Shown here piece after piece: positions 62,145-62,286 of a stretch of DNA of 62,286 nucleotides. Each line of letters starts with the position of its first letter. Within the stretch, counting starts at the first letter, position 1. Under the pieces are notes generated by a model. The model was not told where the DNA came from, searched no databases, and saw nothing but the letters and a program-made list of their open reading frames with translations. The position numbers were made by a program, and so were the translations under genes. The stretch lies in the NCBI GenBank assembly GCA_016707705.1, contig JADJHD010000024.1, positions 1 through 62,286 on the forward strand, written 5' to 3'. Source of the DNA: Bacteroidales bacterium (GTDB lineage: Bacteria; Bacteroidota; Bacteroidia; Bacteroidales; UBA4417).

Positions 62145-62173
62145 GCCTCCTGTCACTCGACAGGAGGCTTTTT
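62145..62173 (+). terminator. Duplicate terminator after the broken tRNA-Pro
   Basis: The same 11-bp stem as at 61805-61830 (AGCCTCCTGTC and GACAGGAGGCT) with loop ACTC and a TTTTT tail. Confidence 0.85.
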
Positions 62174-62286
62174 CATTTATAACCAAACGGTTAGGGACGC
62201 GGCTGAATTAATTTATCCACAGGGGACAGAAAAGGATTTGGGTTTCATTTCACATATCCTATGCTTCCTTAGAAAATCTAAGATCA

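Overview
The window reads as a chromosomal segment of a Bacteroidota bacterium, most likely an anaerobic Bacteroidales-type lineage. This rests on the promoter grammar (TTG, 19 bases, TAnnTTTG seen at several genes), on Bacteroidota-typical families (DUF5723, DUF5916, the long form of Lgt, ribosomal protein THX), and on protein resemblance recognised by eye. HydE and an arcC-arcB pair fit a fermentative anaerobe. No phage, integrase, IS transposase, rRNA operon or CRISPR array was found.

Layout. 1-3.5 kb: a partial DUF5723 protein, a membrane protein overlapping a rhomboid protease, and a YqgE/AlgH protein. 3.8-6.6 kb: a MurL-type epimerase overlapping a MurD-family ligase, which suggests the alternative L-Glu-first route to peptidoglycan D-Glu. 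6.6-21 kb: housekeeping genes (THX, TrmH, Fmt, HU, Mpg, RecQ, AroK, RlmD, HydE, Nnr, ParE). 21-30 kb: a CAP-SPOR protein, a lone TfoX C-terminal domain, an M28 peptidase, a small glycan-type cluster whose flippase is frameshifted, an array of 35 copies of an 11-bp unit, and pnuC with a NadR-type kinase. 30-42 kb: a lipoprotein, a class A beta-lactamase-like protein, a two-gene ABC transporter, arcC-arcB, an EamA transporter, MtaB, Lgt, an IMPase, DUF2061 and a macrodomain protein. 41.8-44.1 kb: an arsenic locus (a CDF-like membrane protein converging on arsR-arsC-arsM) in which all four proteins end in cysteine clusters. 44.3-60.1 kb: a frameshifted sucC, a DUF5916 outer-membrane protein, LolD, a 1571-residue periplasmic protein with about 25 TPR-like repeats, a class V aminotransferase followed by a cysteine-tailed cysteine synthase, a membrane metallophosphoesterase, and a fused LeuC-LeuD-type hydro-lyase. 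61.3-62.2 kb: a tRNA-Ser(GCU)/tRNA-Pro(UGG) operon, partly duplicated; the extra copies are broken by near-identical 20-nt perfect palindromes and one 40-nt insert.

The strongest candidates for something undescribed are the palindromes embedded in the tRNA genes, the cysteine-tailed arsenic locus with a promoter box nested exactly inside its operator, and the giant repeat protein. Two genes (sucC and the flippase) carry small indels that look more like consensus errors than biology, so the source is probably a draft or metagenome assembly. No database search was run. Family calls rest on recognised motifs, and functions beyond the family level are inference.
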